64,000 nt of DNA from Actinomycetes bacterium (lineage in GTDB: Bacteria > Actinomycetota > Acidimicrobiia > Acidimicrobiales > RAAP-2): contig JAJZMD010000287.1 of the NCBI GenBank assembly GCA_021803085.1, forward strand, positions 1-64,000, given 5' to 3'. The notes beneath the pieces are model-generated. The model worked only from the letters and a program-made list of their open reading frames with translations. It searched no databases and was not told the DNA's origin. The position numbers were made by a program, and so were the translations under genes. Shown piece by piece: positions 33,915 to 43,046 of the stretch (within the stretch, counting starts at the first letter, position 1; every line of letters starts with the position of its first letter).

Positions 33915-34445
33915 ATGGCCGTCTCAGCTGTATCGCCTGTTCGTCTCAACCATGCCGTGCTGTTCGTCTCCGACCTGGAACGTTCGGTCCGCTTCTATCG
34001 GGAGGTGTTCGGCATGGAGGTGATCGCTCGCGAGCCGCGCGCCAACGCCGCGTTCCTGAGGCTGTTGCGCTCGGGGAACCACCATGATCTCGGTCTCTTC
34101 GGTGTCGGCACGGCAGGGGGCCCGAAGCGCCGCGGCGCGATCGGCCTATACCACTTGGCCTGGCAGCTAGACACGATCGACGAGCTGGCCGCGGCCCGCC
34201 AGACGCTGCTCGACGCCGGCGCCTATACCGGCGAGTCCAGCCACGGGGCGACCAAGAGCGTCTACGGCGCCGACCCCGACGGCAACGAGTTCGAGCTGAT
34301 GTGGATGCTGCCGCGCCAGGAGTGGGGCGCCTACGAGCGCTCCGCTCCGATCGACCGCCTCGACTTGGCCGCAGAGGTCGAGCGCTGGAGCGGTGTGGCC
34401 ACCGCCGGGCAGTTCACACCCGAGCCGGGGACGGCCCGGTCGTGA
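33915..34445 (+). CDS. VOC-family (glyoxalase/dioxygenase-like) protein
   Basis: The 176-residue protein has two betaalphabetabetabeta modules: RLNHAVLFVSDLERSVRFYR with the first metal His, LYHLAWQLDTIDELAAARQT with the second, and YGADPDGNEFELMWMLP with the Glu ligand. This set is typical of extradiol dioxygenase or glyoxalase-like enzymes. The substrate is unknown. Confidence 0.88.
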   Translation: MAVSAVSPVRLNHAVLFVSDLERSVRFYREVFGMEVIAREPRANAAFLRLLRSGNHHDLGLFGVGTAGGPKRRGAIGLYHLAWQLDTIDELAAARQTLLDAGAYTGESSHGATKSVYGADPDGNEFELMWMLPRQEWGAYERSAPIDRLDLAAEVERWSGVATAGQFTPEPGTARS

Positions 34446-34477
34446 CCCCGTTCACCCTGCCGGTGGCGGTCCGGCAC

Positions 34478-34630
34478 GGCGATCCTGGGCGTGGAGCTCG
34501 ACGCCGGCGCCAGGCGATCGGGCGCGCCCGCCGCAACCTGGCCCGCCAGCTGCGCCCCGACACCCATACCGACACCCGTCCCGGCGATGCCGAGCGCTCC
34601 AAAGTGGTCACCGCGGGACCGTCGGGGACC
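34478..34630 (+). pseudogene. J-domain remnant
   Basis: AILGVELDAG in one frame and AIGRARRNLARQLRPDTHTD in the next resemble a DnaJ J-domain, with RPD in place of HPD, followed by an AERSKVVTAG segment. No intact frame exists. It is a weak assignment based on wording alone. Confidence 0.3.
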
Positions 34631-34723
34631 CGGGCGGTGACTGCTGGACCATGTCGCCAAGCGGCGCGAACCTGTGAGGGATTCGAGTCGCCGAGGCGCG
34701 GCGGCTCGGGGGAGGCGCGCACG

Positions 34724-35018
34724 ATGCGAGTCACGATCGTCGGAGCGGGCGGCGTGGGTCGGGGGATCGGGACCCGGCTCGCCGCCGGAGTCAACGAGAT
34801 CGACTGGGCGACGATGGAAACGGCGTCGACGCCGGCCGGGACGCTGGCAGCAGGCCGTGGCGTCCCGCGTGGAGGCGGGCGGGATGGCCGCGGTGGGAGC
34901 GGGGCCGCTGCGTCGTGCCCGCGTGCTCGAACAGGTTGGCCTGCTCCACATCGGCATCCAGCAGCGACTCGGTACGGGGCTTGCCAGCGCAATGCCGCGT
35001 CGATGGGACGCGCCGTGA
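34724..35018 (+). pseudogene. F420-dependent NADP oxidoreductase-like gene with internal deletion
   Basis: ATG 34724 opens MRVTIVGAGGVGRGIGTRLA, the Rossmann start of the NADPH:F420 reductase-like family. After about 35 residues, EAGGMAAVGAGPLRRARVLE and LLHIGIQQRLGTGLASA, the family's C-terminus, appears in another frame. The substrate-binding middle (over 100 residues) is missing. Confidence 0.6.
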
Positions 35019-35052
35019 CGGTTGTGCCGGCGTGCTCTCGAGGGGGCAGAAC

Positions 35053-36072
35053 ATGCCGGCGGTGACCGTCGACGATCCGCTGGTCCTCCCCAAGATCCCC
35101 CCGCCGGCTCCGGGCGCGCTCGAGCCGCCGGTCGTGTCGGTCACGACTGCCCCGCCGGGGGTGGAGGGGGAGGGGTTCCCGGTCTACCGGGCCTTCGCCG
35201 GGGTGGCGCTGTCGGCCATCGACCCGTTCGTGCACATGGACCAGATGGGGGAGGTGGAGTACGCCCCCGGGGAACCGAAGGGCACGCCCTGGCATCCCCA
35301 CCGAGGGTTCGAGACGGTGACCTACATCATCGACGGGGTCTTCGACCACCAGGACTCCAACGGCGGCGGTGGGCGGATCACCAACGGCGACACCCAGTGG
35401 ATGACCGCCGGGGCGGGGATCTTGCACATCGAGGCGCCCCCCGAGTTCCTCGTCGCCTCCGGGGGCCTCTTCCACGGGATCCAGCTGTGGGTCAACCTGC
35501 CAGCTGCAGAGAAGTGGAGCCCGCCGCGCTACCAGGACCTGCGGGCCAGCGCGGCCGCCCTGCTGTCCTCTCGTGACGGGGGCGCCTTGGTGCGGGTCAT
35601 CGCCGGCGAGGTCGGCGGTCTCCGCGGCCCTGGGGTCACCTACACGCCGATCACCCTCCTGCATGCCACGCTCAGCCCCGGCGCCGAGCTGGTCCTACCG
35701 TGGCGGGCCGATTTCAACGCGCTCGTCTACGTGCTCTCCGGGCGCGCGGCGGCAGGCGCCGAGCGGCGGCCCGTCCAAGACCACCAGCTCGCGGTGTTCG
35801 GCCCCGGCGAGACGATCCGGGTCGGGGCGGACCCCCGCCAAGAGAGCCGGCACCCCGGCCTCGAGCTCCTCGTCCTCGGCGGCAGGCCGATCCGGGAGCC
35901 GGTCGTGCACTACGGCCCCTTCGTCATGAACACCCGGGCCGAGATCGCCCAGGCCCTCCAGGACTACCAGGCGGGCCGGCTCGGGCGGGTCCCGGCTACC
36001 GAGGTGCCCCATCGTCATCCCGGCGACATCGATCTCGGCCACGCAGAAGAGAACGGGGAGCCACGTGGCTGA
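35053..36072 (+). CDS. Pirin-family protein
   Basis: The 339-residue bicupin is complete. The metal site residues are in PWHPHRGFETVTYIIDGVFD and MTAGAGILHIEAPPE (Glu in place of the second HxE pair's usual HSE wording), and the second cupin runs through LSPGAELVLPWRADFNALVY. Pirins act as quercetinases or redox sensors. ATG 35053 is preceded by GGGGGCAG. It is the intact counterpart of the broken pirin at 32094. Confidence 0.88.
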   Translation: MPAVTVDDPLVLPKIPPPAPGALEPPVVSVTTAPPGVEGEGFPVYRAFAGVALSAIDPFVHMDQMGEVEYAPGEPKGTPWHPHRGFETVTYIIDGVFDHQDSNGGGGRITNGDTQWMTAGAGILHIEAPPEFLVASGGLFHGIQLWVNLPAAEKWSPPRYQDLRASAAALLSSRDGGALVRVIAGEVGGLRGPGVTYTPITLLHATLSPGAELVLPWRADFNALVYVLSGRAAAGAERRPVQDHQLAVFGPGETIRVGADPRQESRHPGLELLVLGGRPIREPVVHYGPFVMNTRAEIAQALQDYQAGRLGRVPATEVPHRHPGDIDLGHAEENGEPRG

Positions 36073-36201
36073 AACGTGCGGGCATCTCGACGGCCTGCGA
36101 CTGGTCGGCCACCGCCTCGGGCGGTGCACCGCTGCGGCCAGCCGCCAGCAGCGGGAACTCCCGTCCCATCAGCGCCACCTCCAGGCGCGTGGCAACGGCG
36201 G

Positions 36202-37743
36202 TCATGGTTCGCCCGGTCTCTGGACCGTCTCGGCGCCGACGGTGCGGTCGAGGGCCTGCAGCAGCCTCGTGATGTGGTGGCGCTGCTCCGCGAAGACGGC
36301 GACCTGCTCGGGCGGCGCGGCGACGGGCAGGCCCGCCGGGGCCCCTCCGAGCAGTTCGAGCGCTGCGTCGAGGCTGGCGGCGGCACCGACCGCGCTGAGG
36401 CCGAGCGCAGCGGCCCCGAGCGCGGTGCCGTCCTCGCCGCCGACGACGACCATCGGCCGGTCGAGCGCGGCCGCCATGAGCCCGCGCCACAGGGGAGATG
36501 CGAAGGCGCCGCCGGTGGCCCTCACCGAGGTGATCGGATAGCGGCGGTCGACCCGGTCGAGCAGGAAGCGCATCTGCAGGCACACGCCTTCGGCGGCCGC
36601 ACGCCGCAGGTGCGAAGCCCCGTGGTGGTGGCGGAGCCCGAGGTAGGCGCCGGCGAGGTCGCCATCCCACAGCGGCGCCCGCTCGGGGAACAGGAACGGG
36701 AGCATCACCAGCCCCTCGCTGCTGTCGGCCACCGACCCGGCCGACGGTCCCGGCGCCGCCTCCACCCGGACGGAGCCGTTGGCATCGGGCGCCGGGGCGT
36801 GGTCGAATGCACGGTCGGCCCAGCGCAGGATCTCGGCACCGTTGGAGATCGCCCCTCCCGTGACCCATAGCTGCTCGGTGAGCGCGTAGCAGAACAGCTC
36901 GCCGTGGCGGTCCGGACGGGGGCCGTCGACGGCGACCCTGATGGCCCCGCTCGTTCCGAGCGACAGCCCGGCGACGCCGGGCGCGATCGCCCCGGTGCCG
37001 AGGTTGGCGGACGGGCCGTCTCCGGCGCCGACCGCCACCGGGGTGCCGGCCGGCAAGCCGACAGTGGCCGCTACTCGGCGGTCCATGGCGAGCACGTCGG
37101 TGGTCGCCCGGATCTCCGGCAGCTGGCCCACCTCGATGCCGCTCATGGCCAGCGCCAGCGGGCTCCAGTTCCGGGTGGTCACGTCGAGCAGCCCGGTACC
37201 CGAGGCGGAGGACACCTCGGTCGCAAGCGTGCCGGTGAGCCACAGGACGAGGTAGTCCTTCAGCCCGACCCACCAGCGCGCCGCCTGCCAGGTCGCCGGT
37301 TCGTGGCGTCGGAACCACACCGCCTTGGCGAGCGGGGTCATCGGATGGGCCGGGAGCCCGGTGGCGAGCTGGAGGTCGAGCGCGTCGGGCCGGCTGGCCA
37401 GGTCGGCGGCGACGTCCGCGGCCCGCCCGTCGGCCCAGGTGACCAGCGGCGAGAGTGCCTGAAGCTCGGCGTCGAGGGCGATCAGGCCGTGCATGGCGGC
37501 GCTGAGTGACACGCCGATCACCTCCGCGGCGCCGGCCGACGACACGCATTCAGCGAGGGCCGCAGTGGCGGCAGCGACGATCACGTTCGGGTCTTGCACC
37601 TCTTGTCCCGGCGCCGGATGCAGCAGCGGGTAGTGGCGGATCGCGATCGCCCGCTGCGGCACCCCGAGCCCGAACGAGGCGGCTTTGACCCCGGAGGTTC
37701 CGACGTCGAGGCCGATGATCGCCTTTCGGCGGGCCGGGGTCAC
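36202..37743 (-). CDS. FGGY-family sugar kinase (gluconokinase/xylulokinase-like)
   Basis: The 513-residue kinase has the N-terminal phosphate loop IGLDVGTSGVKAASFGL, LSAAMHGLIALDAE, VAVGAGDGPSANLGTGAIAP and the second phosphate motif GLSLGTSGAIRVAVDG, and ends with VRATGGAFASPLWRGLMAAA. It phosphorylates a sugar or sugar acid. GTG 37743 overlaps the stop of the mannitol dehydrogenase-like gene, so it belongs to the uronate operon. Its substrate might be gluconate or a keto-sugar. Confidence 0.87.
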   Translation of the reverse strand: MTPARRKAIIGLDVGTSGVKAASFGLGVPQRAIAIRHYPLLHPAPGQEVQDPNVIVAAATAALAECVSSAGAAEVIGVSLSAAMHGLIALDAELQALSPLVTWADGRAADVAADLASRPDALDLQLATGLPAHPMTPLAKAVWFRRHEPATWQAARWWVGLKDYLVLWLTGTLATEVSSASGTGLLDVTTRNWSPLALAMSGIEVGQLPEIRATTDVLAMDRRVAATVGLPAGTPVAVGAGDGPSANLGTGAIAPGVAGLSLGTSGAIRVAVDGPRPDRHGELFCYALTEQLWVTGGAISNGAEILRWADRAFDHAPAPDANGSVRVEAAPGPSAGSVADSSEGLVMLPFLFPERAPLWDGDLAGAYLGLRHHHGASHLRRAAAEGVCLQMRFLLDRVDRRYPITSVRATGGAFASPLWRGLMAAALDRPMVVVGGEDGTALGAAALGLSAVGAAASLDAALELLGGAPAGLPVAAPPEQVAVFAEQRHHITRLLQALDRTVGAETVQRPGEP

Positions 37744-39143
37744 CTCTGGGATCCAGTCAGGTCCTGGCACTGTTCGGCCACCGCGCTCACCAGCTCGGTG
37801 TCGGAGCCCAGGTCGGGGTCGAGGGCGCCGAGCACCCGGCGGGCTGCGCCGCGGACCGGGCCGGCGGCGAGGGGCACGAGCGCCGCAGCGCGTACGTCGC
37901 GGACCGGCGCGCCCAGGCCGCGCAGGTGGCACAGCCACGCGGCGAGGATGCGGGTGGCGGCGGTGGGCAGCTGCCCTGCGGCCCGCTCGGCACGCAGCAC
38001 GGGCAGGACCCGGACGGGCAGCTTCTCCGATCCGTCCTCGGCGATGCGAGCCAGCTGGTCGTGCACCTTCGTGTTGGCGAACCGCTCGCCGAGCGCCGCC
38101 TCGTAGGCGGTGACCTCGCCGGCCGGCTGGCCGAGGTGGGCGGCGGCGGTCGTCCACCACTGCTCGACCCAGTCCCGGCAGCGGTCGTCGGCGATGGCGC
38201 CGGCGACGCTTCGATGGCCGAGGATCGAGCCGGCGTAGGCGAGCAGCGAGTGCGCGCCGTTCAGCAGCCAGAGCTTGCGGTGCTCGTAGGCGGTCACGTC
38301 GTCGGCGAAGACCGCGCCGGCGTCTTCCCAGCGCGGCCTGCCGGCGGGGAACGTCCCTGAGAGCACCCACTCGCTGAACGCTTCGGTGGCCACCGGCGCC
38401 TCGTCACGGCGGCCGGTCGCCTTGGTCGCCAGTTCGATCTCGGCGCCGCCTGCCCGAGGGGTGATGCGATCGACCACGGTGGACACCACGGTCGTCGACT
38501 GGCCGATCCACTCTGCCAGGGTGGGATCCACCGCCAGGGCCAGTTCGCCGATCACGCCGCCGACGAGCTCCCCGTTGCCGGGAACGTTGTCGCAGGGCAC
38601 CAACGCCAACGGGCCGGCGCCGGCGGCGCGCCGGGCGGCCAGCCCGGCGACGAGGCGCGCCGGGGCGGTCGTCACCGGAGCTGACAGCTCGGCGCGCAGG
38701 TTTCCGATGTCGGTGGCGACGTCGCGACGCTCGGTGTCGAGGCGGCCGTCGGGTCCCCGGCAGTAGCCGGCCTCGGTCACGGTGACCGTGACCACCGCCA
38801 CCCGTGCCGAGGCGACATGGGCCAGCCAGACGGCGTGGTCTGCCCCGCCGTGCGCTTCCGACACGCTGGCGACGACCTCGAAGGCGTCACGCGAAGGCCC
38901 GCGTTCGATGAGCGTGTAGAGGCAGTCTTGGGCTCGCAACGTCGCCGCCAGCTCGCCGGAGCGTCCGGCGAACGCCGCGTAGCCCCACTCGCCTGCATCG
39001 CGGGCATGGTCGGTGTACCACGCCTGGTGGGCCCGGAAGAAGTTGCCGAGCCCCAGATGCACGAGACCGACCGGTGCCGCCGGGCGAGCGTCGCCACCCG
39101 AGCGGGAAAGCCGCGGTGGTGCCGCCGGGCGAGGCGTCGTCAA
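37740..39143 (-). CDS. uxuB: Mannitol dehydrogenase family, fructuronate reductase-like
   Basis: The 467-residue NAD-dependent reductase has HLGLGNFFRAHQAWYTDHAR, CDNVPGNGELVGGV, DRITP, KLWLLNGAHSLLAYAG (catalytic Lys and Asn-His region). With uxaC next to it, reduction of fructuronate to mannonate is the likeliest role. TTG 39143 overlaps the uxaC stop (TTGA). The C-terminal domain is complete. Confidence 0.85.
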   Translation of the reverse strand: MTTPRPAAPPRLSRSGGDARPAAPVGLVHLGLGNFFRAHQAWYTDHARDAGEWGYAAFAGRSGELAATLRAQDCLYTLIERGPSRDAFEVVASVSEAHGGADHAVWLAHVASARVAVVTVTVTEAGYCRGPDGRLDTERRDVATDIGNLRAELSAPVTTAPARLVAGLAARRAAGAGPLALVPCDNVPGNGELVGGVIGELALAVDPTLAEWIGQSTTVVSTVVDRITPRAGGAEIELATKATGRRDEAPVATEAFSEWVLSGTFPAGRPRWEDAGAVFADDVTAYEHRKLWLLNGAHSLLAYAGSILGHRSVAGAIADDRCRDWVEQWWTTAAAHLGQPAGEVTAYEAALGERFANTKVHDQLARIAEDGSEKLPVRVLPVLRAERAAGQLPTAATRILAAWLCHLRGLGAPVRDVRAAALVPLAAGPVRGAARRVLGALDPDLGSDTELVSAVAEQCQDLTGSQR

Positions 39144-40561
39144 AGCTTGAACACCCGCCGCGGCTGTCCTGCCACGAGGTCGGTCGCGATCGCGGACGCC
39201 TCGGACTCGTCGAGGCGCTGCTCTGCCACCAGGCGCGCCAAGAACCCCGCGTCGAGGCGGCGGGCCATGTCATGGCGGGCCGGGATCGAGCAGAACGCCC
39301 GGGTGTCGTCCACGAAACCCGACGTGCGGGTGAACCCGGCCGTCTCGGTCACTGCGGCCCGGAAACGGCCGATGGCGTCGGGCGCGTCGAGGAACCACCA
39401 CGGCACCCCGACGTACACCGACGGGTAGAAGCCGGCCAGCGGAGCCAGCTCGCGCGACCAGACGGTCTCGTCGAGCGTGAACACCACCAGATGGAAGCCG
39501 ACGTGGGTGCCGAACCGCTCCAGCAGAGGTCGCAGCGCCTCCGTGAGCTCGATCCGAACCGGGATGTCCGCCCCGACGTCGCCGCCGAACCGGACCGCGG
39601 TCGGCAGGTGGTGGTCGCGGCGCACTCCGCAGTGCAGCGACATGACCAGCCCGTCCTCACACGACATGCGGGCCATCTCGAACAGCATGTGCCGGCGGAA
39701 GGCGGTGGCCTCGGCCTCGGTCGCCTCGCCGGCGAGCGCGGACCGGTAGATACGAGACGCCTCGGGCTCGGAGAGCGGGTCGGTCCTGGCGTCGAAGTGG
39801 CTGTGGTCGGCCGACGTGGCGCCGTGCGCCAAGAAGTACCGGCGTCGGTTCTCGAGCGCGGCCACATACCCCCGGTAGTCGCCGGTGTCCACCTCGGCTG
39901 CCTCCCTCAGCTGGCGGACCGACTCCCCCCAACCCGGCGCCGCCGGTTCGAGGTAGCGGTCGGGGCGGAACGCCGGGATCACCCGGCCGGACCACGACGG
40001 ATCGGCGGCCAGCGCGGCGTGCACGGAGAGGTCGTCGCAGGGGTCGGCCGTCGTCGACAGCACTGCGATGCCGAAGCGCTCGTACAGTGCCCGGGGGCGG
40101 AACGCGTCGGTCGAGAGGCACCCGGCGACCAGGTCGAAGATCGTATCGGCGGTCTCGGCCGAGGGGCGCAGCCGGACCCCGAAGATCTCCGCCAGCTCCG
40201 CCTCCAGCCACCACCGCACCGGCGTCCCGGCGAACACCGTCCAGCGCTCGCACAACCGCCGCCACACCCCACGGGCCTCCGCCTCGGGCAGCACCCCCTG
40301 ACCGACACCGAGCTCCTCGAGCGCCACCCCGTCGGCATGCAGCAGCCTGGTCACGTAGTGGTCGGGAGTCACGAGCAGGGCGGTGGGGTCGGCGAACGGG
40401 CGGTCCTCGAGCAAAAGGCGCGGGTCGACATGGCCGTGCGGGCACACCAGCGGAAGCGTGGCCACCTGCTCGTACAACCGTCGCGCCACGTTCCGCTGGT
40501 CGGAGTCAGCGGGAAGCAGCCGGTCCGGATCCCCCCTGAGCAGGGGCTCTCCTGGCGTCAC
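39140..40561 (-). CDS. uxaC: Glucuronate isomerase
   Basis: The 473-residue enzyme converts glucuronate/galacturonate to fructuronate/tagaturonate. It has the N-terminal metal motif LVCPHGHVDPRLLLEDRPFA, AVLSTTADPCDDL, RRHMLFEMARMSCEDGLVMS, LHCGVRRDHH and the C-terminal SIPARHDMARRLDAGFLARL. GTG 40561 is the first codon of the uxaC-uxuB-kinase operon. UxuA, a KDG kinase and an aldolase are not in the window. Confidence 0.9.
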   Translation of the reverse strand: MTPGEPLLRGDPDRLLPADSDQRNVARRLYEQVATLPLVCPHGHVDPRLLLEDRPFADPTALLVTPDHYVTRLLHADGVALEELGVGQGVLPEAEARGVWRRLCERWTVFAGTPVRWWLEAELAEIFGVRLRPSAETADTIFDLVAGCLSTDAFRPRALYERFGIAVLSTTADPCDDLSVHAALAADPSWSGRVIPAFRPDRYLEPAAPGWGESVRQLREAAEVDTGDYRGYVAALENRRRYFLAHGATSADHSHFDARTDPLSEPEASRIYRSALAGEATEAEATAFRRHMLFEMARMSCEDGLVMSLHCGVRRDHHLPTAVRFGGDVGADIPVRIELTEALRPLLERFGTHVGFHLVVFTLDETVWSRELAPLAGFYPSVYVGVPWWFLDAPDAIGRFRAAVTETAGFTRTSGFVDDTRAFCSIPARHDMARRLDAGFLARLVAEQRLDESEASAIATDLVAGQPRRVFKL

Positions 40562-40585
40562 CTACCTATAGTGGTTTTCGACTCG

Positions 40586-40602
40586 TGCTGGTGCAACCAG
40601 CA
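40586..40602. promoter_or_regulatory. 17-bp palindrome in the divergent uxaC/larA promoter
   Basis: TGCTGGT-GCA-ACCAGCA is a perfect 7-bp inverted repeat in the 56-base gap. The core TGGT-N3-ACCA resembles operators of GntR/FadR-type uronate repressors (UxuR/ExuR, TTGGTATACCAA). A TATAGT -10-like hexamer lies at 40567-40572 towards larA. Confidence 0.6.
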
Positions 40603-40617
40603 GACCGGGGAGAGGCG

Positions 40618-41898
40618 ATGATCGACCAGCAAGGCGCCAGCCTCGACGGAGAGGTCACCGCCATCGGCGGGCCCGGGGAGGTGCTCGTCGACGACCAGAT
40701 CGAAGCCTTCGTTGCCGACCGCCTGGCCCCGTTGCCCATCGACGGTCGACGCGTCTGCGTGCTGGTCCCCGACGGAACGAGAACCTGTCCGCTCCCGCTC
40801 CTCCTCGGCGCCGTGCACCGGGCTCTCCGCCACCGGGTCCGTCGGCTCAGCATCCTCGTCGCTCTCGGCACCCACGCCGCCATGGACGACGCCCGCCTCG
40901 CCGAGCATCTCGGCGCAGCGCTGATCCGGGGCACCGAAGGGGACCGGCTGACCGACGTCGCCCAGCACGCGTGGTGGGATCCCGCCGCCCTGGTCGATGT
41001 GGGCACCATCAGCGCCGAGCGCGTCGAGGAGCTGTCCGAAGGCCGGTTGCGCCGCGACGTGCCGATACGGGTCAACCGCGCCGTGGTCGACGCTGACCTC
41101 ACCTTGATCGTCGGCCCGGTGTTCCCCCACGAGGTCGTCGGGTTCTCCGGGGGCAACAAGTACCTCTTCCCCGGCGTGTCAGGGCTCGAGCTGATCGACC
41201 TGTCGCACTGGCTCGGAGCCCTGATCACCAGCGCCCGCATCATCGGCACCCTCGGCCAGACCCCAGTCCGCGCGCTGATCGACCAAGCCGCAGCCATGCT
41301 CCCTGGTGACCGCCGTGCCCTCTGCGTCGTCACCGCCCCAGGCAACCGCCTGCATGCCGCCACCTTCGGCGAGTCCAGGCAGGCGTGGGGAGCAGCTGCA
41401 GAGATCTCCGCGCAGACCCACATCCGCTATCTCGACGCTCCAGTGCGGCGTGTCCTTTCGATCCTGCCCGAGAGGTACGACGACATGTGGACCGGAGCCA
41501 AAGGCTTCTACAAGGTCGAGCCGGTCGTCGCCGACGGCGGTCAGGTCGTGATCTACGCCCCCCACATCACCGAGATCGCCATCACCCACCCCGCCATCAC
41601 CGAGATCGGCTACCACTGCCGCGACTACTTCGTCGCCCAGTGGGGACGCTTCGAGCACTACCACTGGGGGGAGCTCGCTCACTCGACCCACCTGCGCGGC
41701 GGCGGCACCTACGACCCCGCTACCGGCGAGCACGACCGAGTCACCGTCACCCTCGCGACCGGCATCCCAGAAGACGTCGTGCGGGCCGTCAACCTCGACT
41801 ACCTCGACCCCGGCTCGGTCGACCCGGCGCAGTGGGCGACACAGCCGGACACCCTGGTCGTGCCCGACGCGGGCGAGGACCTCTACCGGCTTCGCTGA
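40618..41898 (+). CDS. larA: LarA-family nickel-pincer racemase/epimerase
   Basis: The 426-residue protein has the LarA landmarks: VLVPDGTRTCPLP (DxTR motif), VALGTHAAM (catalytic His), GPVFPHEVVGFSGGNKYLFP with the cofactor-linked Lys and the second His, then GVSGLELIDLSHW. LarA homologues racemise 2-hydroxyacids, including lactate and sugar acids. Being divergent from uronate genes, a sugar-acid epimerase role is likely. The pincer synthesis genes larB/C/E are not here. ATG 40618 follows GGGGAGAGG. Confidence 0.87.
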   Translation: MIDQQGASLDGEVTAIGGPGEVLVDDQIEAFVADRLAPLPIDGRRVCVLVPDGTRTCPLPLLLGAVHRALRHRVRRLSILVALGTHAAMDDARLAEHLGAALIRGTEGDRLTDVAQHAWWDPAALVDVGTISAERVEELSEGRLRRDVPIRVNRAVVDADLTLIVGPVFPHEVVGFSGGNKYLFPGVSGLELIDLSHWLGALITSARIIGTLGQTPVRALIDQAAAMLPGDRRALCVVTAPGNRLHAATFGESRQAWGAAAEISAQTHIRYLDAPVRRVLSILPERYDDMWTGAKGFYKVEPVVADGGQVVIYAPHITEIAITHPAITEIGYHCRDYFVAQWGRFEHYHWGELAHSTHLRGGGTYDPATGEHDRVTVTLATGIPEDVVRAVNLDYLDPGSVDPAQWATQPDTLVVPDAGEDLYRLR

Positions 41899-42015
41899 CG
41901 TGGGCGCTCGCGCGGCGAGGCCGGGGCGTCGACGACGTAGGCGCTCGGCGTGGCTGCTCGCACGAAAGCGCCAGCAGGCCGGGGCGTCTCCCGTCGATGA
42001 GCGTCCGGGGCCGTC

Positions 42016-43023
42016 GTGCGGGTGATCGCGCTCGACCTTTGGAGCCCGCACCACGGGCTGTCGATCGGCATGGTCGTGCTCACCGCGTTCCTCCTCGGGG
42101 TCGTCCACGGGGTGACGCCCGACGAGCACACCTGGCCCATCACCTTCTCCTACGCCATCGGCTCGTTCTCGGCCCGCAAGGGGATGCGCTCCGCGCTGAC
42201 GTTCTCACTGTCGTTCACGCTCCAGCGGGCGCTGCTCTCCGAGCTCGCCTACCTCGGCCTGCTGCACGTGGCGGACAACGCCACGTGGAACTCGGTCATC
42301 TACCTCGTCGTCGGTGCCGTCATGGCGCTCGCCGCGTTCTACGTGCTGCGGCTCCGCTGTGCTCTGCACCTGCACCTGTGGCCGCCGTCGGTCGGGGGGT
42401 GCCACCGCCCGAGCCACGCGGACACGGCCGAGTGGGCCGGGCGCACCCCGACCCCGGCGATGGCGGCCGTCCACGGCTTCGTCGCCGGCTGGGGTCTCGG
42501 CGCCTTCGCCCTCATCATGGCGACGGTGCTGGCGCCGGCGATGCCCTCGGCCGCGCTCGGCTGGGTGCCGGGCGCGGCGTTCGGGTTGGGCACGACTGCC
42601 GTGCTCGCCGGAGCGGGGGCGGTGATCGGCGCGCTGATCCGTCACCAGCGTCTCCCCGAGCGCCTCGCCCAGCGGGTCGCCCAGGAGGGAGCCGGCTGGA
42701 CGCTTCTCGTCGGTGGGCTGCTCTTCACGGCCGCCGGGGCAGCCGGCCTCGCCGTGCCGTCGATCATGACGGCCGGCATCTCGACGGGGATCCACGTCCA
42801 CAACCTCGACCAGATCGGCGTCGGGACCCTCCTCGTGGTCCTCGTCGTGGTCGTCGCCGTGGTCACCATCTGGAGGACGGTCCACCAGCTGCGCCGCCTG
42901 CCGGTCGACGCCAGAGCTGGCGCACCGCCCGACGAGGCGGAGAGCGGCGCCCGTTCTGGCGATGGCGCCCGGTCTGGCGATGGCGGGCGGGCACGGGCGC
43001 GCGGCAAGCCGCGCGGTCGCTGA
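42016..43023 (+). CDS. NicO/RcnA-like nickel or cobalt transporter
   Basis: The 335-residue protein has about six to seven helices. The motif LGVVHGVTPDEHTWP resembles the HX4DH metal motif of NicO/RcnA permeases. A histidine-rich loop ALHLHLW and the cysteine at GGCHRPSHAD lie after helix three. The C-terminal tail repeats ARSGDG. It follows larA by 117 bases on the same strand, which suggests nickel supply for LarA. GTG 42016 is the longest start; ATG 42070 may be the real one. Confidence 0.65.
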   Translation: MRVIALDLWSPHHGLSIGMVVLTAFLLGVVHGVTPDEHTWPITFSYAIGSFSARKGMRSALTFSLSFTLQRALLSELAYLGLLHVADNATWNSVIYLVVGAVMALAAFYVLRLRCALHLHLWPPSVGGCHRPSHADTAEWAGRTPTPAMAAVHGFVAGWGLGAFALIMATVLAPAMPSAALGWVPGAAFGLGTTAVLAGAGAVIGALIRHQRLPERLAQRVAQEGAGWTLLVGGLLFTAAGAAGLAVPSIMTAGISTGIHVHNLDQIGVGTLLVVLVVVVAVVTIWRTVHQLRRLPVDARAGAPPDEAESGARSGDGARSGDGGRARARGKPRGR

Positions 43024-43046
43024 CAAGTGGGTCCGGGCGACAGGCC

